A DNA stretch of 64,000 bases from positions 124,001-188,000 of the forward strand of contig NZ_JNKZ01000004.1 of assembly GCF_000702265.1 (NCBI RefSeq), given 5' to 3'. The DNA comes from Butyrivibrio sp. NC2002 (GTDB lineage: Bacteria > Bacillota > Clostridia > Lachnospirales > Lachnospiraceae). Shown in pieces: positions 15,554 through 24,503 of this stretch. A model generated the notes under the pieces. The model saw only the letters and a program-made list of their open reading frames with translations. It was not told the origin of the DNA and searched no databases. The first letter of the stretch is position 1. Each line of letters begins with the position of its first letter. Position numbers and translations under genes: made by a program.

Positions 15554-16267
15554 ATGAGTAATTCCGATGTTTTTCGTGTCGCAGTCTGCGATGATGAGAT
15601 GTCCCAGAGAAGACAACTTCAATTCCTGATTGAAAAAAAGAGACCGGGAACAATTGTGGAACTGTTTGAATCAGGAGAAGAATTCCTCTCTTCCTTCAGA
15701 CCCGGGTTCTATGATCTTATTTTCATGGATCTTCTTATGCCGGGAATGGGCGGAGTCGATGCCACTTCCAAGATAAGAAGTATTGATGCATCTGTACCTA
15801 TCGCCTTTGCAACATCCAGTCAGGATCACGCAATGGATGGTTATAAAAACAGAGTTATCCGATATCTGATGAAACCATTCGATCCCACAGAAGTAGGAGA
15901 AGTGCTGATCCTTGCTGAACAGATGAAGGGATCCCAGGGTGGTATTACCCTACGCATCAACGGAAAAGATATGACTTTCTCTTATGAAAAAGTCTGCTAT
16001 GCTGAGCAAAATGCCCATACTCTTTTCCTTCACATGGCAAACGGAGCAACTCTACAGCTTACAGGGAAACTTGATGATGTGGAAGCCCAGACTCCCGATG
16101 ATACCTTTATGCGCTGTCACAAGAGCTATCTGGTAAACCTGGCTCATGTAAAAAGCATCGACAAAGAGCTCCAGATCTTCGTTATGAAGGATGGCGATTC
16201 AGTTCATATAAGAAGAGAGAGTCTGAGAGAAGCTGCAAGGCTCCTGACTGAATATTCACTCAAATAA
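15554..16267 (+). CDS. LytTR-family response regulator
   Basis: The 237-residue protein is a two-component transcription regulator. The receiver domain (about 6-125) has the acidic pair CDDE, phospho-acceptor Asp59 in IFMDLLMPGMGG and the LMKPF lysine. The C-terminal LytTR DNA-binding domain (about 140-235) has the typical FMRCHKSYLVNLAHV segment. The start at 15554 has GAGG eight bases upstream; a TTG nine codons earlier is less likely. No histidine kinase lies beside it, so it is an orphan. Its divergent position next to the surface genes and the recurring element at 15447 makes it a candidate regulator of them, but no clear pair of LytTR direct repeats was found. Confidence 0.93.
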   Translation: MSNSDVFRVAVCDDEMSQRRQLQFLIEKKRPGTIVELFESGEEFLSSFRPGFYDLIFMDLLMPGMGGVDATSKIRSIDASVPIAFATSSQDHAMDGYKNRVIRYLMKPFDPTEVGEVLILAEQMKGSQGGITLRINGKDMTFSYEKVCYAEQNAHTLFLHMANGATLQLTGKLDDVEAQTPDDTFMRCHKSYLVNLAHVKSIDKELQIFVMKDGDSVHIRRESLREAARLLTEYSLK

Positions 16268-16317
16268 AAAAGTTATTTTGCTCATAAACTATTTTGAGCA
16301 ATTTACCCGTTTAAATG

Positions 16318-16358
16318 AACTCCTTCCCAGCATATCATTGCAGGAAGGAGTTTTCTTT
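16318..16358 (+). terminator. Terminator of the LytTR gene
   Basis: The perfect 10-bp stem AACTCCTTCC / GGAAGGAGTT is followed by TTCTTT. A weaker palindrome (TTGCTCA / TTGAGCAA, 16277-16301) lies just before it. Confidence 0.85.
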
Positions 16359-16399
16359 ATGATACACATGATAAAATTTTTCATTTACACACCGATCGG

Positions 16400-18892
16400 T
16401 CATCTGCCTTCACCGATCATTTCTACAAGTACGTCCACAAGGGTCGGGTCAAACTGCACTCCGCGGTTTTTCTCAAGCTCTTTGATTATGCGCACAGGTG
16501 GCATAACAGAAGCATACGCTCTCTCCGAAGTCATTGCTTCATAAGCATCGGCAATACCTATTATCCTTGCTTCAAGAGGGATTTCATCCCCTGCAAGTCC
16601 ATCCGGATATCCTGTTCCATCAAACCTCTCATGATGCCATCTTGCGCCTGTAGCAAGTCCCGGCATCTCAGATACATTTCTTAGTATTTCATAACCTATT
16701 ACAGGATGCTGTCTTACAATTTCAGACTCTTCCGGTGTAAGCCTGTCAGGCTTTCTGAGGATTTTTTCAGGGATTATGAGTTTACCGATATCATGGACAA
16801 GTCCCATATAATAGATATCCTGCTGCTCATCATCGCTCTTCCCAAGCCTTCTTGCAATCTCAGTTGCAATCTTGGCAACGCGCAAGCTTCTTCCGGAATT
16901 ATTGATATCCCTGGAATCCACTGTATTAGCAAGAGCCAGAAGTATCTGAGCTGACAGAGCACCGCCACCTCCGAGCTTGTCTGAAAAGGCAGCAAGTGTG
17001 TTATCCTCAGGACTTGTTACCTGCTCCTCAACCGTATCTTCAAACTCATTGTTATACTCTTTTATACCGGACAGCAGTTTTTCGCACAGCTCATCATAAT
17101 GCTTTTTAAGGCTTGGATGACCATCTGTAACTTCCTCGGGATGACCTTCTTTAAGCGCAAGTTCAAGCTTTAGAGCCTCTTCTGATACGTCATCTGCACC
17201 GATCGTTTTTGCTGTGCTCTTTAAGGAATGCACAGAGATCAGATACGAATCAAAATCTTTATTTTTAAGGAAGCCTTCCAGTTCATCGCCCTTATTGCTG
17301 TCCACAAACGCTTTCAGCTGAGAAACATAGAATTCCTCATCACCCATACAGAATTCAAGTCCTGCCTTTGAATTGATAAATCCAAAAATCTCTGTAAAGC
17401 TTTTTCTCTTCTTTTTGACCTCAACTTCACCGGGCGTCTTCTCTGACATATTTTCTGTGTAGAAAAGGTGTTCAAGCGATACCCTCTGCTCGATAAGTGC
17501 CGGATCCATGAGATCTCCCAGCAGCTCATAGAGCACATTTGCAACAATTGGCTTAGTCAGATAAGCATCAAATCCAAGCTCTTTAAATCTCTGTTCATCT
17601 CCGCGAAGTCCGCCTGCAGTCAGCATGATAACCGGTGCATCCTTGCTAAGTCTTTCTTCTCTCATGATGCTAAGAGTCTCTACACCATCCATTATCGGCA
17701 TCATGTGGTCCATGATGACCAGATCATATTCATTTTTCCTAAGCTTCATCAGTGCTTTCTGTCCATCCTCTGCGGTATCAATAATGGACTCACACCTCTT
17801 TAATATCTTAATAAGCAGGTCTATGTTCATCTGATTGTCATCAACGACGAGGATCATCGCCTTGGGCATTATGGGCACAAGAACCTCATTTTCATCATTA
17901 TCCAGAAGTGCCGAATAGTCGGAAAAGCTCTTTATGTCCACATCCTCTCCGGGATTTTGCGCAATCACATTTAGCAGATTATTGAAAAAAGCAAGCAGGT
18001 TTTCTCCGGCTCCTTTGATCCTTCCCGCATACTCCGATGTTTTGGCCTCTCTTGTGTTTTCAAGGATGAGGTTATTAAATCCGAGGATCGAATTTATGGG
18101 AGTCCTGATTTCGTGAGACATCTGCGACAAGAACTCGTTTTTCTCATCATTTGCTTTTCTGGCCTCTACTACCGCTTCATTTGCTTCTTTCTCAGCCTTT
18201 TCGAGTTTTACTATAGTCTTTTCAAGCTTATTATAATCAGGGGTTTCCAGTGTAAAAAACAGGATAAGAAGTGCGACAGACGCAGCAAAATAAAGAAGTG
18301 ACAGATCTTTTAAAACTAGCATCTGCACAAAAAGAATTACAAAAACTACTATGCTGGCAAGGCATATGCTAAGAAGCTGCGTTATGGTGTAATTTCTGTA
18401 ATTTGCAGCAACGAATCCTGAAGCAAGCACAATATAGTAGCAGGGAATTATTACTGAACACGCAAGAAACAGCATGCCGTGATTGTATCCGTCCTTTATC
18501 GAGTAGCTAAACACAGAGCCTGTAAATACATTAAGAAACATCAGCGCACATTGCACAATAATAAGAGTCAGGTTGATCCTGCCAAGCACGTGCCTGTTCG
18601 AGATGTAATTGCCGCATGACACTACATAATCAGCATAAGAGCTGGCCGCAAGAGTAGACGATAAAATATTAAGTGAATGAATGATATAGTGAACAGAAAC
18701 AGGAAACCTGTAAGCAGGAATCATCACAATTAAGGTCGCAACATCTATAAATACCGCAACCGTAAATATCACAGAAAACAGCTTGAAGGTCCTTGCTGTC
18801 TTCGACTCATTTGAATAAACCATACATACATAAAAAGTCAGCACTATATCAAATACAAGTGCCGCAATTTCATATGAAATGCCGCTTAACAT
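16400..18892 (-). CDS. Membrane hybrid protein: HisKA-REC-HPt-HD-GYP, without an ATPase domain
   Basis: The 830-residue protein has seven membrane helices (1-215), a coiled linker, a HisKA helix with His260 in MSHEIRTP, a receiver (345-460; Asp395), an HPt domain with His555 in HSLKSTAKTIGA, and a C-terminal HD-GYP domain (about 645-830). The HATPase domain expected after HisKA is absent: only about 50 residues separate it from the receiver, so the protein cannot phosphorylate itself. HD-GYP keeps His700-Asp701, HHERFDGTGYP and the ADAYEAM segment, but the His of the usual GHS-x-RV motif is Arg668 (GRSLRV), a likely metal ligand, so c-di-GMP hydrolysis may be reduced or lost. It is the last gene of the operon 23126-16400. 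It probably receives phosphate from the kinase at 21154-22761. Confidence 0.9.
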   Translation of the reverse strand: MLSGISYEIAALVFDIVLTFYVCMVYSNESKTARTFKLFSVIFTVAVFIDVATLIVMIPAYRFPVSVHYIIHSLNILSSTLAASSYADYVVSCGNYISNRHVLGRINLTLIIVQCALMFLNVFTGSVFSYSIKDGYNHGMLFLACSVIIPCYYIVLASGFVAANYRNYTITQLLSICLASIVVFVILFVQMLVLKDLSLLYFAASVALLILFFTLETPDYNKLEKTIVKLEKAEKEANEAVVEARKANDEKNEFLSQMSHEIRTPINSILGFNNLILENTREAKTSEYAGRIKGAGENLLAFFNNLLNVIAQNPGEDVDIKSFSDYSALLDNDENEVLVPIMPKAMILVVDDNQMNIDLLIKILKRCESIIDTAEDGQKALMKLRKNEYDLVIMDHMMPIMDGVETLSIMREERLSKDAPVIMLTAGGLRGDEQRFKELGFDAYLTKPIVANVLYELLGDLMDPALIEQRVSLEHLFYTENMSEKTPGEVEVKKKRKSFTEIFGFINSKAGLEFCMGDEEFYVSQLKAFVDSNKGDELEGFLKNKDFDSYLISVHSLKSTAKTIGADDVSEEALKLELALKEGHPEEVTDGHPSLKKHYDELCEKLLSGIKEYNNEFEDTVEEQVTSPEDNTLAAFSDKLGGGGALSAQILLALANTVDSRDINNSGRSLRVAKIATEIARRLGKSDDEQQDIYYMGLVHDIGKLIIPEKILRKPDRLTPEESEIVRQHPVIGYEILRNVSEMPGLATGARWHHERFDGTGYPDGLAGDEIPLEARIIGIADAYEAMTSERAYASVMPPVRIIKELEKNRGVQFDPTLVDVLVEMIGEGR

Positions 18893-18948
18893 TTTTAAAT
18901 ACTCCCTCTAAGATAAAATATTTTTATGCCCATGTAACAAGCTTTTAC

Positions 18949-19317
18949 TCATGAGTATAGTGCAACTACCGCCTTAAGCATATTGAACTTAACAGGCTTT
19001 TCTATATAATTGATAAATCCGTTATTTTTAAGGAAATCCTCTTCTGCAAAATCAATATCTCTTCCCATTGCAACTACCGGTGTTTCCGCATTCTTTTCGC
19101 ACTTTTCCCTGATGTCTTCTACCAACATATCCGATGTTCCGTCTATAGTATAGTAATCGGCAATGATCAGATCATATTTATCTTTTTCTGCAAGCTCCAG
19201 AGCCTCTTCAAAACCTGGGCAAACAGTAGCATCCACTTTATCCAGTTTATCAAGAAGGAATTTTATATATATTCCCTCTACCTTTGAATCATCAACCACC
19301 AGTATTTTCTTATCCAA
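18949..19317 (-). CDS. Stand-alone receiver domain protein
   Basis: This 122-residue CheY-like protein is only a receiver. Asp9-Asp10, phospho-acceptor Asp54 (IIADYYTIDG) and Lys107 (IEKP) are present, but the usual Thr/Ser near position 84 is Met (VVAMGR), which often weakens the switch response. The start is TTG at 19317, with AGAGG seven bases upstream; the nearby ATG is out of frame. It lies 28 bp after the pseudokinase gene and 56 bp before the HD-GYP hybrid, within the same operon, so it may act as a phosphate shuttle or sink. Confidence 0.88.
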   Translation of the reverse strand: MDKKILVVDDSKVEGIYIKFLLDKLDKVDATVCPGFEEALELAEKDKYDLIIADYYTIDGTSDMLVEDIREKCEKNAETPVVAMGRDIDFAEEDFLKNNGFINYIEKPVKFNMLKAVVALYS

Positions 19318-19345
19318 AACATTCCTCTTTCGTGAATAATGCTGC

Positions 19346-21151
19346 TCAAATATTACCTATTTGTTCACATAAAACAGCTCGTTCCGCAGTATAAGCTCCG
19401 ATCCTTTCTCTAAGAAGCTCATATTCTCCCTTCCTGCAGAGAGCTTCCATTTTATCAGACATCTTGGAGAGATTCTCGGCACCAATAAGCGACGCGCAAT
19501 CCCTCTCCTGCCTGAGCATAGCCATACAGGTTACGAAATCGCCCTTTCTTATGGCAGCCGATAACATAGAGCTGTTATCCTCCAGCGCATAAGCTTTAAG
19601 TATCGTTTTATACTCAGCAATATCATGCAGCAGATATTCTCTGGCATCTGCAACACGTACCGTAGGCAGTTTTTCCTGAAGCGCTTCCCACTCACTGATC
19701 GCAACTTCTCCCTGCCACTGTTCTTCAGTTATAGGAAGAAATCTTCGAAGTATATCCCTTATCATTTCCTCTGTGAATGGTTTTGTTACATAGTCTGCAA
19801 ATCCTAGCTTTAAGTATTTTTCCTCCTCACCGGAGATGGCATTTGCAGTAAGCATTATGATCGGTGTATCTTCGCAGAGCTTTTCTTCACGCAGCTGTTT
19901 AAGTGCTTCAACTCCGTCCATTACCGGCATCAGATGATCCATGAAAATAAGGTCATATCTGAATTTCCTGACCTGAAGGATAGCCTGTTTTCCATTTGAT
20001 GCTGTGTCCACAGTTAATCCAATTGGGCGAAGCATTCTGACAAGAAGGTCAACATTAAGGTCAGCATCATCTACCACCAGAACCCTTATCTGCGAAGCTC
20101 CGCTTATTGCCTTGCGCTCTGTTGTATCTCTTCCATCATAGATTGTGTTCTCTTCCGTCTGATCCAGAAGATCTGCCATGGAAGGAAGTCTTCTCTGTCC
20201 ATTTTCCTCAGTCTCATCAGAAACATACTCGAGCACATTTTCAAAAAAGGTAAGGAGCCTTTTGGCTGATATCTTTACTCTCTGGGCATATTCCCTTGAA
20301 GATTCCTCCTTGCTGTCTGCAAGGATCAAATTGCTGTATCCCATGATCGCATTAACAGGTGTCCTTATTTCATTCGACATCTGCGCAAGGAATCTGCTCT
20401 TTGCACGGCTTGACTCTGCAGCCCTTGTAGTTGAAGCTTCCAGCTCTTTTCTGGAAATCGAAAGCTCATCTAGAGTTTTCATAAGCTTTGAATAATCAGG
20501 AGTTTCAAGCAAAAGGAACATCACAAGAAGTCCCACTGAAGCCGCAAAGAATGTGATCATTAAATCTCTAAATAAAAACATCTGCAAAAGATACAGTGAG
20601 ATCATGAAGATAAACGTCAGCAAAAGACCTACCTTCATTTCCATTTGATAGCTTTCCGAATGTCCCAAAATAAACACTCCGCCATACAGAATGTAATAGA
20701 GAGGATAGGCATACACTATCATCATAAACAGTGGTCCTTCCGCGAAACGACCTTCACCTATATATCTGAAAACAGATCCCGTATATATATTGGTAAAACA
20801 TATCACAAAATAAATGACCAGAAGTATTCTGTTGATATAAGCTCCCGTACTGTCCTGCCATTTTACTCCCACGTAGGCCATTACATACTGCACAAAATAA
20901 TATGCCGCAATAGTTGCCACTACATAGTCAATGGTATTTACCACAAACTTAATACTCGGGGGAATAGAAGCTCCTGCGCTTAATACGATAACATCAAGCA
21001 CATCGCAGAAAGTACCAAAAGTAATAAGATAAGCAAGGAGCCTGAACTGCCTGTTTACCCTGGTTCTGTCTGTATATTTTAATTTTAAAAACGCACACAG
21101 TATCAGATCGATCGGAATTACTGCTGCCTCCAGATATATGTTGAATACCAT
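19346..21151 (-). CDS. Degenerate kinase-like membrane protein (pseudo-HisKA, REC, pseudo-HPt)
   Basis: The 601-residue protein has about seven membrane helices (1-215) similar in layout to the HD-GYP hybrid at 16400-18892. A HisKA-like segment reads MSNEIRTPVNAIMGY: Asn260 takes the place of the phospho-histidine. There is no HATPase domain. A receiver (355-470) keeps Asp405 in IFMDHLMP, Thr435 and Lys457. The last 110 residues align with the HPt of the neighbouring hybrid, but the His position is Arg547 (RQERDCASLIGA). So only the receiver can be phosphorylated. It starts 2 bp after the active kinase gene. It likely senses a signal through its membrane domain and modulates the phosphorelay as a receiver or scaffold. 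Confidence 0.9.
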   Translation of the reverse strand: MVFNIYLEAAVIPIDLILCAFLKLKYTDRTRVNRQFRLLAYLITFGTFCDVLDVIVLSAGASIPPSIKFVVNTIDYVVATIAAYYFVQYVMAYVGVKWQDSTGAYINRILLVIYFVICFTNIYTGSVFRYIGEGRFAEGPLFMMIVYAYPLYYILYGGVFILGHSESYQMEMKVGLLLTFIFMISLYLLQMFLFRDLMITFFAASVGLLVMFLLLETPDYSKLMKTLDELSISRKELEASTTRAAESSRAKSRFLAQMSNEIRTPVNAIMGYSNLILADSKEESSREYAQRVKISAKRLLTFFENVLEYVSDETEENGQRRLPSMADLLDQTEENTIYDGRDTTERKAISGASQIRVLVVDDADLNVDLLVRMLRPIGLTVDTASNGKQAILQVRKFRYDLIFMDHLMPVMDGVEALKQLREEKLCEDTPIIMLTANAISGEEEKYLKLGFADYVTKPFTEEMIRDILRRFLPITEEQWQGEVAISEWEALQEKLPTVRVADAREYLLHDIAEYKTILKAYALEDNSSMLSAAIRKGDFVTCMAMLRQERDCASLIGAENLSKMSDKMEALCRKGEYELLRERIGAYTAERAVLCEQIGNI

Positions 21152-21153
21152 AT

Positions 21154-22761
21154 TCAGCCTTCTCTTTTTCTCAGTATTTCAAGGGCTTCATCAAATTTTT
21201 CATACGTCATAAGTGACGGCTCCGCCGGTTCATTTTTCCTTGGCTTGTCATGTATCATACTTATCTTTTCACCGGGCAGGTAGTGCAAAAGAACCGTTTC
21301 AAGTTCCTTATATACAATGGGCTTTAGCAGATAATCTGCAAAACCCAGCTTTGTATATTCACTTTGAACCTCAACAACTGCTCCTGCTGTAAGCGCTATG
21401 CAGGGCGTATCCGCGTTTTTCTTATCCTGACCTTTTGCCTTATCCAAAGCCTTATCATTTTTCTTGCCAAACGATGCTATGCTGCTCCTCTTCTGTCGTT
21501 CTTTCTTATCTCCATGAAGAAGATAAAGCATCTCTCCGCCGTTCATTCCGGGCATTTTAAGGTCTATAAAAATAAGGTCGTAATCATTTTTTTCCGCAAG
21601 CTCAAGACCTGTTGCAGCGCTAAGAGCGGAGTCAACCTGTATTCTTGTCTCTTTAAGAAGTTCCTCCATGACCGACAGATTAAGGTCAGCATCGTCAACA
21701 ACCAGAATCCTTGCCTTGGGTGCTACGAATTTTCTTCTGTGGACATTACCTTTTACTATGCTCTTGGCATAAGTCAGTTCATAATCTCCTATGGGCTCAC
21801 TTCTTATTACTTCCTGTTTAACTTCAAAATGGAAATTACTTCCTTTTCCATATTCACTCTCTACCAAAAGCTCCGAATTCATAAGCGAGAGTATTCGTCT
21901 TACGATAGAAATACCCAGTCCGCTTCCTTCAACCGCCTTGTTTTTCCTCTCCTCGATTCGCTCGAAGGGACTGTAAAGCCTCTTTAAATCCTCATCCCTT
22001 ATACCGATTCCGGTATCCTTTACCGCGATCTTAAGGAGTATCTCTGTTTTCCCGCTCTTACTGCTGTCAGAAACTTCCTCGTAGTCTACAGAAAAAGTAA
22101 TCTCACCTTCCTCAGTATACTTAACGGCATTGGTCAAAATGTTTATTATGCACTGCTTTAGCCTGTCACTGTCTCCGTACAAAATGCGCGGCGTGTCCTT
22201 ATTTACAAGGCACTTCATATCGAGGCCTTTCGCAAGAGCCCTCGGTCTTATCATACTTATAAGTTCCTCAACCATGATGCCCAGATCGTAATTTGCAGGA
22301 ATAAGCTCCATCTTGCCGGCTTCAATTCTTGAATAATCAAGTGAGTCGTTTATAAGCGTAAGAAGTGTATTGCTCGCAGCCTTGATATTTCCCGCATACT
22401 GCCTAAGCGTAGGATCGTTGTATTCCCTAAGTATCAGTTCATCATAACCAAGTATCGCATTTATAGGCGTCCTTATTTCATGAGCCATGTTCGCAAGATA
22501 CTGCAGCTTGATCTCCGCATCCTTCTCCGCTGCTTCCTTCTCATGAACTATCTTGTCAAAATCCCTCTGCCGGATAGTATAAGCATATATGACCATGGAA
22601 AACACAAAGAACACCACAAAAAGGAATGCAAAAAAGAGCACATAATTGATATTCCACCCTTTTATGATCCCATAAACTCCTGTGAAAAAGCTAAATATTG
22701 ATACTATTATGCACAGCACAAATGATACTTTTCTATTTATACTTCGTCTGCTGATATTCAT
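21154..22761 (-). CDS. Hybrid sensor histidine kinase (complete)
   Basis: The 535-residue protein is the only complete kinase of the operon. Two membrane helices lie at 13-35 and 40-60 with a very short outside loop, followed by HisKA with His94 (MAHEIRTP), HATPase with the N box (ILTNAVKY), G1 box DTGIG (249-253) and G2 box GSGLG (279-283), and a C-terminal receiver with Asp400 (IFIDLKMPGMNGG) and Lys480. An unusual Lys/Gly/Ser-rich insert of about 30 residues (418-449) interrupts the receiver. There is no HPt, so phosphate would pass to the HPt of the hybrid at 16400-18892. The start overlaps the stop of the ACT gene by four bases (ATGA), showing translational coupling. Confidence 0.93.
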   Translation of the reverse strand: MNISRRSINRKVSFVLCIIVSIFSFFTGVYGIIKGWNINYVLFFAFLFVVFFVFSMVIYAYTIRQRDFDKIVHEKEAAEKDAEIKLQYLANMAHEIRTPINAILGYDELILREYNDPTLRQYAGNIKAASNTLLTLINDSLDYSRIEAGKMELIPANYDLGIMVEELISMIRPRALAKGLDMKCLVNKDTPRILYGDSDRLKQCIINILTNAVKYTEEGEITFSVDYEEVSDSSKSGKTEILLKIAVKDTGIGIRDEDLKRLYSPFERIEERKNKAVEGSGLGISIVRRILSLMNSELLVESEYGKGSNFHFEVKQEVIRSEPIGDYELTYAKSIVKGNVHRRKFVAPKARILVVDDADLNLSVMEELLKETRIQVDSALSAATGLELAEKNDYDLIFIDLKMPGMNGGEMLYLLHGDKKERQKRSSIASFGKKNDKALDKAKGQDKKNADTPCIALTAGAVVEVQSEYTKLGFADYLLKPIVYKELETVLLHYLPGEKISMIHDKPRKNEPAEPSLMTYEKFDEALEILRKREG

Positions 22762-23126
22762 TCCAGAATCCGATATCCATTCTCTTTCAAAACAGTTACT
22801 GCAGTTTCAAAATCTTTTTCCTTGACCAGAATATAGTCTGTGTTGAATGTGGAAATCGCAAATATTCCCACGTTGTTTTTGGCTAGAATCGTTGATATCT
22901 TTGACAGAATGCCGATAAGTGAAAAATCAAGTCTGCTCTCAATCCTAAAGCCTCTCCATCCATCGCTTCTTTCGACCGTATTTTGAGGCACATGATCCGT
23001 TTTACAGACAAGGGATATTTCCTCATCAGTCTTACTGATGAATGTGAAATCTTTTGAAAAGTCTACGTTTTTAGTATCCTCAACTTTACATACAGTAAAG
23101 TTGCCACCTAATATTTTGAGTTCCAT
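22758..23126 (-). CDS. ACT-domain protein (COG3603 type)
   Basis: The 122-residue protein has two ACT-like halves: MELKILGGNFTVCKVED at the N-terminus and FSLIGILSKISTILAKNNVG at the C-terminus, which is the classic ligand-binding turn. The family (COG3603) is small, cytosolic and probably binds amino acids or similar small molecules; no enzyme activity is expected. The start at 23126 is supported by GGAGG six bases upstream; the frame is open further up without a ribosome site. It is the first gene of the signalling operon and overlaps the kinase start by four bases, so it may feed metabolite information into the pathway, or may just be co-transcribed. Confidence 0.85.
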   Translation of the reverse strand: MELKILGGNFTVCKVEDTKNVDFSKDFTFISKTDEEISLVCKTDHVPQNTVERSDGWRGFRIESRLDFSLIGILSKISTILAKNNVGIFAISTFNTDYILVKEKDFETAVTVLKENGYRILE

Positions 23127-23201
23127 AACTATCCTCCGATTGCTATGTATAGGCGCTCCGAAAAAAAGGAACAAAGTCCTGTATATATTATACACTAAAA
23201 C

Positions 23202-23331
23202 CTCCCACATCTCGATAGGCTATGCACCCGCGCCAAGGCTCCTCCGGTGAGAATTATATGCGCAGATGACGTTTATTTTATATGTGGGAGTGTACTATAC
23301 ATTATTGCAGGTATTTTTTACAAAATACCGC
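23202..23331. other. Structured divergent intergenic region with long inverted repeat
   Basis: CTCCCACAT (23202-23210) is complementary to ATGTGGGAG (23282-23290); the 71 bases between contain GC-rich words (gcgccaaggctcctccgg) unlike the A/T-rich surroundings. A second perfect hairpin, GGTATTTT / AAAATACC, follows at about 23312-23331, before the start at 23390. On the plus strand this could be a structured leader for the glycosyltransferase gene; on the minus strand it lies upstream of a TATAAT box near 23186. It did not match a riboswitch class that I can name. Confidence 0.4.
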
Positions 23332-23389
23332 TAAAATGATAGGATGAAATAAACAAGCAAAAGTTACCAAACAGAGGATAAATATATAC

Positions 23390-24478
23390 ATGGATTTTAA
23401 TAACCGTAAACTCAAAGTATGCATGATAGTTCAGGATCCTTCCGTAAAGGGCGGAATTGCCGCAGTAACAGGCGGATATTATGGAAGCCGCCTCGAAGAA
23501 GACATAGATATCACTTACGTTGAGTCATATTGCGACGGAAGCAAATTCAAAAAACTGATAAAAGCCCTGAAAGCCTATCGCACCTTCAGGAAAGTCCTAA
23601 AAAATAATCCCCCTGACATCGTGCATGTTCACTCATCCTTTGGACCCAGTTTTTTTAGGAAATATCCTATAATCCACATGGCATACAAGAAAAAGATCCC
23701 GGTTGTAAATCACATCCACGGTTCAGCCTTAAAAGAGCACTATCTTGATGCGCCAAACTGGAAAAAGCGCATGGTCGAAAAAAGCTACGGTGAGTGCGCA
23801 AGACTGATCGTTTTATCAAAAGAATGGCAAGAAAAACTCTCTGTAATAGTTCCCATCGAAAAAATCTGCGTAGTTCCCAACTACAGTAAGATTTTTAAGG
23901 AAACTGTATCAGAAGAATCCATAAATAATAGGTTCAAGAAAAAACAGATCCTGTATCTGGGAAGATTTGATGCCCTAAAAGGCGTATCCGACATCCCGGC
24001 CATAGCTTCTAAGGTAAGAGAAAGCGGCCTATCTGCCAATTTCGTTGTCGGAGGTGATGGCGAAAAAGAGCCCGTACTCTCCAATATAGATAAACTAAAC
24101 GTTGCAGATATCGTATCTCTTCCCGGATGGATAACAGGCGAAAAAAAGGATGCTCTTCTTAGAGAAAGCGCAATTTTCCTTCTTCCTTCCCACATGGAAG
24201 CCATGCCTATGTCCATTCTTGAAGCCATGGGATACGGTCTGCCGATAGTATCCTGCGATGTAGGCGGCATACCTCAGGTTGTTCAGAAGGATATAAACGG
24301 AAAGCTATATACTCCCGGCGATACAGACAAAATGGCGGAGGGCATAATTTCCTATTTATCCGACTTAAATCTGTACAGAGAAGCTTCTAAAAAAAGTCTC
24401 GAAATAGCCGATAATAACTATAGTTTCGAAGCACATATAAATAAACTTGAAGATATTTACAGACAGGTACTTAACTGA
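23390..24478 (+). CDS. GT4 family glycosyltransferase
   Basis: The 362-residue protein is a retaining GT-B glycosyltransferase that should move a sugar from a nucleotide donor to a glycan or lipid acceptor on the inner face of the membrane. The N-terminal half has the GGIAAVTGGYYGS acceptor-side loop and DIVHVHSSFG. The C-terminal half has LYLGRFDALKG, GGDGEKEP, LPGWITGEKK and the donor-site LPSHMEAMPMSILEAMGYGLPIV with both Glu of the E-x7-E motif. GAGGA lies upstream of the ATG. It is separate from the exopolysaccharide operon at 32858-41746. The acceptor is unknown. Confidence 0.92.
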   Translation: MDFNNRKLKVCMIVQDPSVKGGIAAVTGGYYGSRLEEDIDITYVESYCDGSKFKKLIKALKAYRTFRKVLKNNPPDIVHVHSSFGPSFFRKYPIIHMAYKKKIPVVNHIHGSALKEHYLDAPNWKKRMVEKSYGECARLIVLSKEWQEKLSVIVPIEKICVVPNYSKIFKETVSEESINNRFKKKQILYLGRFDALKGVSDIPAIASKVRESGLSANFVVGGDGEKEPVLSNIDKLNVADIVSLPGWITGEKKDALLRESAIFLLPSHMEAMPMSILEAMGYGLPIVSCDVGGIPQVVQKDINGKLYTPGDTDKMAEGIISYLSDLNLYREASKKSLEIADNNYSFEAHINKLEDIYRQVLN

Positions 24479-24503
24479 TCATCACTCAAAAAAGGCGGCG
24501 CTT

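Noticed and set aside
21364..21987. 207-codon plus-strand frame opposite the histidine kinase
   Set aside because: It is antisense to a complete kinase with all motifs; no ribosome site.
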